From assembly GCA_900555035.1 (NCBI GenBank), contig USJX01000037.1, positions 1-26,080 of the forward strand: 26,080 nucleotides of DNA, given 5' to 3'. Position numbers and translations under genes: made by a program. Source of the stretch: an uncultured Prevotella sp. GTDB taxonomy: Bacteria; Bacteroidota; Bacteroidia; Bacteroidales; Bacteroidaceae. Positions 7,434 through 14,711 of the stretch are shown in pieces; positions within the stretch are counted from its first letter, which is position 1; every line of letters starts with the position of its first letter. The notes beneath the pieces are model-generated. The model ran no database searches. It worked only from the letters and a program-made list of their open reading frames with translations, and had not been told where the DNA came from.

Positions 7434-8816
7434 ATGGAAATAATAATAGGAATAGTCATTGGTCTTGCCATCGGCTTCTTCGTGGGCAAACTGATGGAAG
7501 CCAAGAAGGCGGGAGAGGAGAAAACGCAGCTTGTAGCGAAGGCGCAGGTGCTGCAGGCTAACATTGAACAGAGCAATCTGCATCATGCTTCTGAGGCTCA
7601 ATCCCTGAAGCAATCTCATGCTGTAGAAGTTCAAGGTCTGAAGGATTCTCATGCTTCTGAGGTTCAATCCCTGAAAGCTCAGATGGAGAACGAGCGGCAG
7701 TATGCGGCGAAACTCAGGGCAGAAAGCGACCAGCAGTGGGCACAGAAACTCGAAAACCTGAAGCAGGAGATGCATCGCATGACCATCGAGCAGCAGCGCG
7801 TGGCGGCAGAACAGCTCGCAGCCAAGCAATCTGCCTTGCAGGAAAACAACCGATTGCAGATGGACGAGCTTCTGAAACCAATCAAGGAGCAATTCGCTGA
7901 TTTCAAAAAATCGGTAGAAGAAAGCAAGACCCAGAACGAAGTGAACAAGAAGGAACTGCAGAATACCTTTGAGGCTACGATGAAACTCTTCCAGCAGGAG
8001 CAGCAGCAGGCTGTATCGAGTCTGAAAGAGCAGACATCGAAGATTGGTTCCGATGCCGCCAATCTTACCAAGGCATTGAAGGGCGACAGCAAGATGCAGG
8101 GCGACTGGGGCGAGATGGTGCTGGAAACTATCCTGGAGAATAGCGGTCTGCGCAAAGACGAAGAGTTCTTCATTCAGGAAAACACCAAGGATGAGAACGG
8201 CAGGAACTTCCGCCCCGATGTCATCGTCCGATTCCCGGAGGGCAGAAGTGTGGTGATAGACTCCAAGGTTTCGCTCACCGCCTATACCGATGCCCTGGCT
8301 GCCGGGAACGATGAGGAGCGGGAGCGGTTGATGAAGGCGCATGCCCTGAGTGTCCGTAAGCACATCGATGAACTTGCCGAGAAGGATTATTCCAAACTGG
8401 TGGATGATGCCATCGGTTTCGTACTGATGTTCATCCCTAACGAAACCAGCTATATCGCAGCCATGAAGCAGCAGCCGGATCTCAGTCGCTATGCTTATCA
8501 GAAGAAGATTATCATCATCTCGCCAAGCAATCTGCTCATGGCGCTGCAGCTGGCGTATAATCTCTGGCAGTACGACCGCCAGAACAAGAATGTGGAGAAA
8601 ATCGTGAAGACGGCAGCCGACTTATATGATAAGGTAGCGACTTTCGAAGATACCTTCCTGGGCATCGGCGATCTGATAACCCGCCTTTCCGGCACCTTCG
8701 ACAAGGCAAGAAAGCAGCTTTACGATGGAAGCGGCAACGTGATGCGCAGGGTGGAAAGCCTGAAAGGACTGGGCGTAACGCCGAAGAAACAGATCAAATC
8801 GCTGGAGGAATCGTAA
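7434..8816 (+). CDS. rmuC: RmuC family DNA recombination protein
   Basis: 460-residue RmuC protein, a family with a nuclease-like domain that limits inversions between short inverted repeats. An N-terminal membrane anchor (IIIGIVIGLAIGFFVGKLM, about 3-21) is followed by a coiled coil (about 25-210) and the conserved domain: KMQGDWGEMVLETILENSGL (about 221-240), FRPDVIVRFPEGRSVVIDSK, then YSKLVDDAIGFVLMFIPNE. Residues 50-82 hold three near-identical 11-residue units (HHASEAQSLKQ, SHAVEVQGLKD, SHASEVQSLKA), encoded by a 33-bp repeat at 7581-7679. It has its own promoter and is a single-gene unit. Length matches the family. Confidence 0.93.
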   Translation: MEIIIGIVIGLAIGFFVGKLMEAKKAGEEKTQLVAKAQVLQANIEQSNLHHASEAQSLKQSHAVEVQGLKDSHASEVQSLKAQMENERQYAAKLRAESDQQWAQKLENLKQEMHRMTIEQQRVAAEQLAAKQSALQENNRLQMDELLKPIKEQFADFKKSVEESKTQNEVNKKELQNTFEATMKLFQQEQQQAVSSLKEQTSKIGSDAANLTKALKGDSKMQGDWGEMVLETILENSGLRKDEEFFIQENTKDENGRNFRPDVIVRFPEGRSVVIDSKVSLTAYTDALAAGNDEERERLMKAHALSVRKHIDELAEKDYSKLVDDAIGFVLMFIPNETSYIAAMKQQPDLSRYAYQKKIIIISPSNLLMALQLAYNLWQYDRQNKNVEKIVKTAADLYDKVATFEDTFLGIGDLITRLSGTFDKARKQLYDGSGNVMRRVESLKGLGVTPKKQIKSLEES

Positions 8817-8919
8817 CATTTTCTTTTCCTGGTCTTACCATATTGTTCAAAAGTATTTGCAAATCGTCCAATTTTTGAAATTAGTTCTCTAAAAATGAGC
8901 GGGTTTCGATTTTTCTTTG

Positions 8920-8927
8920 TACTTTTG
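8920..8927 (+). promoter_or_regulatory. -7 box of the uxuB-uxuA operon
   Basis: TACTTTTG at 8920-8927 matches TAnnTTTG; I see no clear -33 TTTG at the usual distance. If used, transcription begins near 8934, inside the longest open frame (from 8895), so translation must begin later, at 8958 or 8985. Confidence 0.5.
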
Positions 8928-8984
8928 CCACGCCTATTCGGAAAGATAGGCGCATACATGGAACAATCAAAAAAACGTATAATC

Positions 8985-10574
8985 ATGAAACTGAACGAAA
9001 TTCTTTCAGACAGCTTTAATGCTGCAGAATGGGAAGCTAAAGGTTATCAGCTTCCTCAGTATGACATCGCAGCCGTAGCTAAGAAGACTCACGACGAGCC
9101 TACTTGGGTTCACTTCGGCGCAGGTAACATCTTCCGTGCTTTCCCGGCTGCCATCCTCAACGATGCGCTCAACACGGGCAAGTACGATCGTGGCGTAATC
9201 GTGGCCGAAAGCTTCGACTACGAAATCATCGACAAGGCTTATCGCCCTTATCATAACCTCTCGCTTCTCGTCAGCCTCCAGAGCAATGGAACCATCGAGA
9301 AGAAGGTCATCGCTTCTATCACAGAAAGCCTCAAGGCGGATAAGCAGTTTGGTGAGGACTGGGCCCGATTGGTTCAGATTTTCCAGGCGCCAAGTCTGCA
9401 GATGGTAACTTTCACCATCACCGAAAAGGGATATTCTTTCAATGATGCCGATTTGGCTCGTGGTCTCGATGCAGTTTTCGCCATGGGTAAGCTCACCGCT
9501 CTGCTTTACGAAAGATACAAGGCAGGCAAGTTGCCTGTAACCCTTCAGTCAACAGACAACTGTTCTCACAATGGCGACCATGTAAAGGCTGGTGTCAAGG
9601 CTTACGCCGAGCGCTGGGTAAAGGATGGCATTGTTGAGGCTGGATTCCTGGATTACATCAACGACAGCAGCAAGGTAACCTATCCTTGGTCTATGATTGA
9701 TAAGATTACTCCTCGTCCTCACGAGAAGGTACAGGCGATGCTTGCCGAGGATGGTTTCGAGGACAATGATACCATCATCACCGAAAAGCATACCTTCACC
9801 GCTCCTTTCGTGAATGCAGAGGAAGTGCAGTATCTCGTTTGCGAGGATACCTATACCAACGGTCGCCCGCCATTGGAGTTGGGCGGTGCGCTCTATACCA
9901 CCCGCAAGACCGTGGATGAGGTTGAGACCATGAAGGTAACCACCTGTCTGAACCCATTGCATACAGCGATGTCTATCTATGGCTGCATGCTCGACTATAC
10001 CCTGATTTCTGCCGAGATGGCTGATGAGGACCTTCGTGCCTTCATCCAGAAGATAGGTTACATCGAGGCAATGCCAGTGGTAACAGACCCAGGCGTATTA
10101 AATCCATACGAGTTTATCGGCACCGTTATCAACAAGCGTCTGCCTAACCCATTCATGCCAGATGCTCCTCAGCGCATCGCTACCGATACCAGCCAGAAGC
10201 TCTCTATCCGTTTCGGTGAGACCATCAAGAAGTATATCGACCGTGGTCTCGACAAGAGCAATCTGGTGTTGATTCCATTGGTATTGGCAGGTTACGCCCG
10301 TTATCTCAAGGCATTGGATGATAATCTGAAGCCATTCGAGCCATCTTCCGACCCATTGCTGGCAGAACTCCAGGCCATCGTGGCTCCTCTGGAGGTAGGC
10401 AAGGCAGAGCAGGACTATTCTTGCCTGAAGAATCTCTATTCTCGCAAGGATGTGTTCGGACTCGATCTCTACGAGGCTGGCTTCGGCGAGCAGATAGAAG
10501 GCATGGTGAAGGAACTCTTCGCCGGCAAGGGTGCCGTAAGACAGACATTGCATAAATATGTTGCAGCAAGATAA
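8985..10574 (+). CDS. uxuB: mannitol dehydrogenase-family reductase, probable D-fructuronate reductase
   Basis: 529-residue NAD(P)-dependent polyol/hexuronate dehydrogenase, probably interconverting D-fructuronate and D-mannonate in glucuronate breakdown. The nucleotide-binding motif is WVHFGAGNIFRAFPAAIL (about 41-58). The family's catalytic signature K-x5-N-x2-H is present in MKVTTCLNPLHTAMS (K317, N323, H326). The choice of UxuB over the related tagaturonate reductase rests mainly on the next gene, uxuA, which uses its product 38 bp downstream. ATG 8985 (MKLNEILSDSF) is chosen because a -7 box lies inside the longer frame; ATG 8958 is the alternative. The longest frame (8895) would add an implausible 30-residue hydrophobic/basic extension. 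Confidence 0.87.
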   Translation: MKLNEILSDSFNAAEWEAKGYQLPQYDIAAVAKKTHDEPTWVHFGAGNIFRAFPAAILNDALNTGKYDRGVIVAESFDYEIIDKAYRPYHNLSLLVSLQSNGTIEKKVIASITESLKADKQFGEDWARLVQIFQAPSLQMVTFTITEKGYSFNDADLARGLDAVFAMGKLTALLYERYKAGKLPVTLQSTDNCSHNGDHVKAGVKAYAERWVKDGIVEAGFLDYINDSSKVTYPWSMIDKITPRPHEKVQAMLAEDGFEDNDTIITEKHTFTAPFVNAEEVQYLVCEDTYTNGRPPLELGGALYTTRKTVDEVETMKVTTCLNPLHTAMSIYGCMLDYTLISAEMADEDLRAFIQKIGYIEAMPVVTDPGVLNPYEFIGTVINKRLPNPFMPDAPQRIATDTSQKLSIRFGETIKKYIDRGLDKSNLVLIPLVLAGYARYLKALDDNLKPFEPSSDPLLAELQAIVAPLEVGKAEQDYSCLKNLYSRKDVFGLDLYEAGFGEQIEGMVKELFAGKGAVRQTLHKYVAAR

Positions 10575-10612
10575 TTCATTTTAAAATTCATACATTATAT
10601 ATATAAAGATAT

Positions 10613-11884
10613 ATGGAAAGAACATGGCGCTGGTTTGGCAAGAAGGATAAGATTACACTTGCACAGTTGAAGCAGATTGGTGTAGAGGGCATCGTTACCG
10701 CATTGCACGATGTTCCTCTAGGAGAGGTTTGGACACGCGAGAAAATTCATGAACTCAAGGAGTACATCGAGTCTTATGGCATGAAATGGAGCGTGGTAGA
10801 GTCTTTGCCAGTGGTTGAAACCTTGAAGTATGGCGGTCCCGACCGTGACCATCAGATTGAGGTTTACAAACAGAGTCTCCGAAACCTGGGCGAGGAAGGC
10901 ATCAAGTGCATCTGCTACAACTTCATGCCGGTTTTAGACTGGGCTCGTACCGATTTGGCACACGAGAATCCCAACGGAGCCAACAACCTCTATATGAACT
11001 GGGGCGAGTTTGCCTACTTCGATATCTACATCCTCCAGCGTGAAGGTGCCCGTGAGGACTGGGCTGAATTCTCTAAGGAGCACAAGTGGGGCAGAGACCT
11101 GGTGGCTGAGGCTGATGAAATCAAGAAGACTTCTACACCAGAGCAGGATCATGCCTTGGTTGAGAATATCATCATCAAGACCCAGGGCTTCGTATCCGGT
11201 AACTTCAGCGAGGGCGATTCAGCTCCTGTGCAGAAGTTCCGCGACCTGTTGAAGCTTTACGATGGCATCGACAAGAAGAAGTTGCAGGAGAACATGAAGT
11301 ATTGGCTGGAGGCCATCATGCCTATCTGCGATGAATACGATATCAACATGTGTGTTCACCCGGATGATCCTCCTTATCCTGTATTCGGCTTGCCAAGAAT
11401 CATCGGACGTGCCGAGGATATCCAGTGGATGTTGGATGCTGTGCCAAACAAGCATAACGGTCTGACATTCTGTGCAGGTTCATTCTCTGCCGGCGAGCAC
11501 AACGACTGTGTAGCCATGGCGAAGCAGTTTGCCGACCGCACCCATTTCGTTCACCTTCGTTCCTGCTACATCTTCCCTAACGGCAACTTCACGGAGGCTT
11601 CCCACCTGGGTGGTCGTGGCCATCTGATAGAGCTTTGCCGCATTTTTGAGAAGGCAGAGCAGGAAGGCAAGTGCAATTCGGGTCGCCGATTGCCAATGCG
11701 AGTAGATCATGGCATGACCTTCACCGATGAGCCAGGCGGCGTATTCGATGAGAGCAACCACGGCCACAATGCCGGTTACACTCTCCTGGGCCGCATGTTT
11801 GCCATGGGCCAGATTCAGGGTGTGCTTGCTACCGTGGATGATGAGCTGGGCATAGAGTACAAGCAGCCGGGATTTTATGATTAG
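10613..11884 (+). CDS. uxuA: mannonate dehydratase
   Basis: 423-residue UxuA, which dehydrates D-mannonate to 2-keto-3-deoxy-D-gluconate in the cytosol. The N-terminus MERTWRWFGKKDKITLAQLK and the blocks TALHDVPLGEVWT, ICYNFMPVLDWARTDL, CVHPDDPPYPVFGLPRI, FCAGSFSAGEHND, FVHLRS and MRVDHGMT follow the family from end to end, including the His/Cys/Asp metal-binding segments. It is the second gene of a two-gene operon with the uxuB-like reductase. The stop codon lies inside a 14-bp repeat (GATTAGTGATTAAT), and a terminator follows at 11960. Kdg kinase and aldolase genes are not in this window. Confidence 0.95.
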   Translation: MERTWRWFGKKDKITLAQLKQIGVEGIVTALHDVPLGEVWTREKIHELKEYIESYGMKWSVVESLPVVETLKYGGPDRDHQIEVYKQSLRNLGEEGIKCICYNFMPVLDWARTDLAHENPNGANNLYMNWGEFAYFDIYILQREGAREDWAEFSKEHKWGRDLVAEADEIKKTSTPEQDHALVENIIIKTQGFVSGNFSEGDSAPVQKFRDLLKLYDGIDKKKLQENMKYWLEAIMPICDEYDINMCVHPDDPPYPVFGLPRIIGRAEDIQWMLDAVPNKHNGLTFCAGSFSAGEHNDCVAMAKQFADRTHFVHLRSCYIFPNGNFTEASHLGGRGHLIELCRIFEKAEQEGKCNSGRRLPMRVDHGMTFTDEPGGVFDESNHGHNAGYTLLGRMFAMGQIQGVLATVDDELGIEYKQPGFYD

Positions 11885-11917
11885 TGATTAATGATTAGTG
11901 ATTAATGATTAGTTATT
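11879..11917 (+). repeat. 14-bp tandem repeat at the uxuA stop codon
   Basis: GATTAGTGATTAAT occurs at 11879-11892 and 11893-11906, with a partial third copy to about 11917. The uxuA stop codon is inside the first copy. A near-identical 14-bp unit follows the minus-strand gene ending at 25160. Confidence 0.85.
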
Positions 11918-11959
11918 AGGCTATTAAGCGATTTGAAATTTAGGTTAGATAAAATACGG

Positions 11960-11993
11960 AAAGGCTAGCGTGCGTTTGTGCATGCTAGCCTTT
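11960..11993 (+). terminator. terminator of the uxuB-uxuA operon
   Basis: AAAGGCTAGCGTGC (11960-11973) pairs with GCATGCTAGCCTTT (11980-11993) over 14 bp, including one G-T pair, with a 6-base loop. Confidence 0.8.
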
Positions 11994-12019
11994 AAAGTTA
12001 AGGTATTTTATTCATTTTT

Positions 12020-12107
12020 GTTTCACCCTTAGAAACACTTTGTTTCAATATTAGAAACACCTTGTTTCTATATAAGAAACGGAGTGTTTCTAATATTGAA
12101 ACAAATT
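12020..12107. promoter_or_regulatory. 22-bp-period GTTTC/GAAAC array upstream of the signalling operon
   Basis: GTTTC starts at 12020, 12042, 12064 and 12086, and GAAAC at 12032, 12054, 12076 and 12098: eight half-sites with an exact 22-bp period, about two helical turns. Units two and four also form a perfect 19-bp inverted repeat, GTTTCAATATTAGAAACAC against GTGTTTCTAATATTGAAAC. The array ends about 60 bp before the -33 box of the LytTR-gene promoter. It could be an operator array, or a strong RNA hairpin if transcribed. Confidence 0.75.
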
Positions 12108-12169
12108 CGTTATAATAAGAATACAAAAAAGGAAAAAATAATTTTTCTGTTAGATTTTTGAATGAAAGT

Positions 12170-12200
12170 TTTGTGGATTCAATAATAATGATTACCTTTG
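12170..12200 (+). promoter_or_regulatory. promoter of the LytTR-FHA-caspase-kinase operon
   Basis: TTTG (12170-12173), 19 bp, then TACCTTTG (12193-12200): a perfect match to the Bacteroidetes promoter. Transcription from about 12207 gives a leader of about 140 nt before ATG 12347, which contains a possible 20-codon leader frame at 12279-12341. Confidence 0.85.
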
Positions 12201-12346
12201 CAATTGAACTATGTAGCTTAGGCTTTTACGTTCTATCATTAACAGAACTCTGTCTAGAGTAAAAACGTTGACACTGATATGAAATCGATGATTTTACATT
12301 ACCGAGTATATTTTGGTGTTTTATTGGAATTTATAAAATAGACGAT

Positions 12347-12727
12347 ATGAAGAAAATTTGCATCAACAATCGAGACGAAATGGTTATACTTTTTGTCGAT
12401 AACATAGCCTATATTATGGCAGATGGCAATTATACCAAAATCTGTTATATGGGAGGGATGACTACTGTACTGTCGTTTGGCTTGTCCAAGGTAGAGGCGA
12501 TGGTGTCTGCTGCTTATGCAGAAGGTACCATCAGTCCGTTTGTCAGATTGGGCAGGAGTGTCATCATCAACCAGTTGTTTCTTTATGATATCAATATACT
12601 GAAACAACATCTGGTCTTGTCTGATTGTATGAAGAATACCATAACCCTCAAGCTTCCCAAGCCGTTGTTGAAAAAGTATAAGGATTTGGTGAGTCGTAGT
12701 ACAATTAAGAAGGAATCTGAAAAGTAG
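12347..12727 (+). CDS. stand-alone LytTR DNA-binding regulator
   Basis: 126-residue protein that is almost entirely a LytTR DNA-binding domain: VDNIAYIMADGNYTKICYM (about 17-35), TVLSFGLSKVEAMV (40-53), ISPFVRLGRSVIINQLFLYD (62-81) and ILKQHLVLSD (84-93). There is no receiver or membrane domain, so its control must come from elsewhere, for instance phosphorylation by the kinase encoded downstream (inference). LytTR proteins bind direct repeats about 21-22 bp apart; the array at 12020-12107 has exactly that period and is a candidate target. It is the first gene of the operon, with 18 bp before the FHA gene. Confidence 0.87.
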   Translation: MKKICINNRDEMVILFVDNIAYIMADGNYTKICYMGGMTTVLSFGLSKVEAMVSAAYAEGTISPFVRLGRSVIINQLFLYDINILKQHLVLSDCMKNTITLKLPKPLLKKYKDLVSRSTIKKESEK

Positions 12728-12745
12728 TAATGTAAGAGAAGAATC

Positions 12746-13393
12746 ATGAAGGAAGTAATCATAGGAAAAGAAGGAACTCAGAAGTTTGCCATTAATGCTG
12801 CTAGAGTGAGTAGGCTGCATGCCAAGATAACCATCTTGGATAATGGACAGTGGGTTTTGGAAGATCTTAATTCCACGAATGGCACTTACATTATCGATGA
12901 GAATGATGAACTGGTGCAGATCAAGCGAATGAATATCACGGAATTTACCCGTATTGTCCTAGCTGACCAAACTAGTATGGGATTCACATTTTATGCCCAT
13001 CACATAATGGAGGATAATCCTGCGAATTACCAACAGGAATTTCGTCATGTCCTGCAGATTCATGATAAGGCCGTCAGAGAAAAGGCTGAGATTGATGCCA
13101 GGTTGCAAAAAAAGAACATGATGAGATTTCTGCCAGGTTTTATTTCGGCTATGATAGGACTCGTACTCACGCTTTTGCTTCCATTGCACCAAAAAGTATA
13201 TGGTGTGGCTGTGACGGCAGTGTTCACCACAATTCTCCAGGCTCTCATCAATGTTTATATAGGTAAGGACTCTAAGTTGAAGACCTTTAATAGCAAGTAT
13301 GCTGGCAAACTTACCTGTCCTTGTTGCGCCAAGCCCCTATCAGAAATGGAATTCAAGAACCAAATGTGCAGTCGCTGCAAGGCTCACGCTTAA
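12746..13393 (+). CDS. membrane FHA-domain protein with zinc ribbon
   Basis: 215 residues in three parts. The N-terminal FHA phosphothreonine-reading domain (about 1-85) keeps canonical residues: RVSRLHAKI (S22, R23, H25) and LNSTNGTYI (N45, G46). A charged helix (95-127) leads to two membrane segments (about 128-147 and 151-171). A C-terminal zinc ribbon has CPCC at 191-194 and CSRC at 208-211. FHA and ribbon are probably both cytosolic, forming a membrane platform that recruits a Thr-phosphorylated partner. The usual N-terminal GR strand motif is shortened (IIGKEGTQ). The start ATG 12746 lies 18 bp after the LytTR stop, and the next gene begins 13 bp after this stop, so the genes are cotranscribed. 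Confidence 0.88.
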   Translation: MKEVIIGKEGTQKFAINAARVSRLHAKITILDNGQWVLEDLNSTNGTYIIDENDELVQIKRMNITEFTRIVLADQTSMGFTFYAHHIMEDNPANYQQEFRHVLQIHDKAVREKAEIDARLQKKNMMRFLPGFISAMIGLVLTLLLPLHQKVYGVAVTAVFTTILQALINVYIGKDSKLKTFNSKYAGKLTCPCCAKPLSEMEFKNQMCSRCKAHA

Positions 13394-13406
13394 AAACAAG
13401 ATATTT

Positions 13407-14114
13407 ATGAAAAGACTTTTCGTCACCATCCTATCTGTGTTTCTGTTGTCTATAACGGCAATGGCGCAGAAGACCTACGCCATCATTACTGGCGTTTCCA
13501 ATTATGAGGGTACAGAGAACGACCTCACACAATCAACTAAGGATGCCAAAAGTTTGGCTTCGTTGTACAAGTCTAAAGGAGCTACTGTCGTGCTGCTTAC
13601 ATCGAGAAATGCTACTCGTGCCAATATTATCGCTGCCATCAGAAAGGTGAAGGGCGTGGCTACCGCCAACGATCGTATAGTTTTCTCGTATAGTGGTCAT
13701 GGCATGGAGAACAGAATCTGCTCATACGCTTCCAGTCCTGCTGAAATGTTATCTTACGATGACTTGTTCCGAGAACTGGACCAATGTACGGTAAAGAACA
13801 TTGTATGCTATATAGATGCTTGCTATTCTGGCACAGCTGTCAATAGTCTGCGTTCGGATTCCCGCTATATTGTCTTTCTTTCTTCCCGTTCAAGCGAAAC
13901 CTCTTCTGAGAACCGGCTTGTGGGGGCTGGACTGTTGACCAATGGTATTACTAAAGGTTTGCGTGGAAAGGCTGACAGCGATGGAGACAAGAACGTTACG
14001 GTGTTGGAACTGTTCAAGTATATTCATAAGGATGTGCAGGTGCATAACAAGAAGCAGCATCCACAGCTGGTTACTTCGAAGTCTCTATATAATAATGTAT
14101 TAATGAGTTGGTAA
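13407..14114 (+). CDS. exported caspase-like (C14) protease
   Basis: 235-residue caspase/metacaspase-fold cysteine peptidase. A signal peptide (1-21, MKRLFVTILSVFLLSITAMAQ) puts it outside the cytosol, unlike most bacterial caspase-like proteins. The fold starts at YAIITGVSNYEG (24-35). The catalytic His is in SYSGHGMEN (H98) and the catalytic Cys in IDACYSGTA (C139). A 12-residue EF-hand-like loop DSDGDKNVTVLE (190-201) suggests calcium binding or activation. No other domain is present. ATG 13407 is chosen because it gives a clean signal peptide; the open frame reaches back into the FHA gene without support. The next ATG is one base past the stop, so translation is probably coupled. Confidence 0.9.
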   Translation: MKRLFVTILSVFLLSITAMAQKTYAIITGVSNYEGTENDLTQSTKDAKSLASLYKSKGATVVLLTSRNATRANIIAAIRKVKGVATANDRIVFSYSGHGMENRICSYASSPAEMLSYDDLFRELDQCTVKNIVCYIDACYSGTAVNSLRSDSRYIVFLSSRSSETSSENRLVGAGLLTNGITKGLRGKADSDGDKNVTVLELFKYIHKDVQVHNKKQHPQLVTSKSLYNNVLMSW

Positions 14115-14115
14115 A

Positions 14116-14706
14116 ATGAGCACAGAGGAAAGTAAGAAGCCTATCATCTCTACCAAATGCCCGAAATGTGGCCAAGTGGTGAGGTTTTATTCCCCAGGTC
14201 ATGAGGGGGTGGTTAAGGTGAAATGTTCAAATGAGAAATGCGGGCATCCATTTGGTGTGAAGATAACGGAAAAGGAAATCAAACTTGGAGGAACCAGCAA
14301 TCAAGAGACTGCATCCCAGGATAATACCGCTCATTCGGTAACCGATCCTATCATCAATACTAAAGGCTCACCTACAGGTGGCATTGCTCGATTGTTGCAG
14401 AAAAAGCGGCATTTCTTCAACAAGGACAAGTATCATGCCTTGAACCTGGGAGTCAATACGGTAGGAATGGACGATCCTTCCTTGCCTTCCGATATCATGA
14501 TAGAGGGAGACCGAACCATCAGTCATCGCTCAATAACCATCTTGGTAGAGGCTGTGGGTAGTTCCTATAAATATCTTCTTACGGTTAACAAGTCGAAAAA
14601 TCCTGTTTATCTTTCGGGAAAGGTGATACCAGTAGGTACATCTATTTATATTCAGTTAGGTCAGGAATTAATCCTTGGCAAGACTCATTTTTGTTTATCA
14701 AACTAA
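14116..14706 (+). CDS. zinc ribbon + divergent FHA-domain protein
   Basis: 196-residue soluble protein. The N-terminal zinc ribbon (C15, C18, C37, C42; KCPKCGQVVRF) resembles MJ0042-type ribbons. A polar linker (about 52-105) with many T, S and Q leads to an FHA-like domain (about 108-194): GVNTVGMDDPSLPSDIMIEG, DRTISHRSITI, LGQELILGKTHFCL. In the phosphate-binding segment the canonical S-R-x-H is replaced by S136-H137-R138-S139, and the NG loop by KNPVYLSG. It may bind a changed ligand or act as a non-phospho scaffold. The linker is a plausible target of the adjacent kinase (inference). It overlaps neither neighbour: 1 bp after the caspase, 5 bp before the kinase ATG. Confidence 0.82.
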   Translation: MSTEESKKPIISTKCPKCGQVVRFYSPGHEGVVKVKCSNEKCGHPFGVKITEKEIKLGGTSNQETASQDNTAHSVTDPIINTKGSPTGGIARLLQKKRHFFNKDKYHALNLGVNTVGMDDPSLPSDIMIEGDRTISHRSITILVEAVGSSYKYLLTVNKSKNPVYLSGKVIPVGTSIYIQLGQELILGKTHFCLSN

Positions 14707-14711
14707 GATTT

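Noticed and set aside
7416..8363. Long minus-strand open frame (315 codons) opposite rmuC
   Set aside because: Leu-rich translation with no domain, fully antisense to the conserved RmuC gene.
8895..8984. N-terminal extension of the uxuB-like gene
   Set aside because: A -7 box at 8920-8927 lies within it, and the extra residues do not resemble the family N-terminus.
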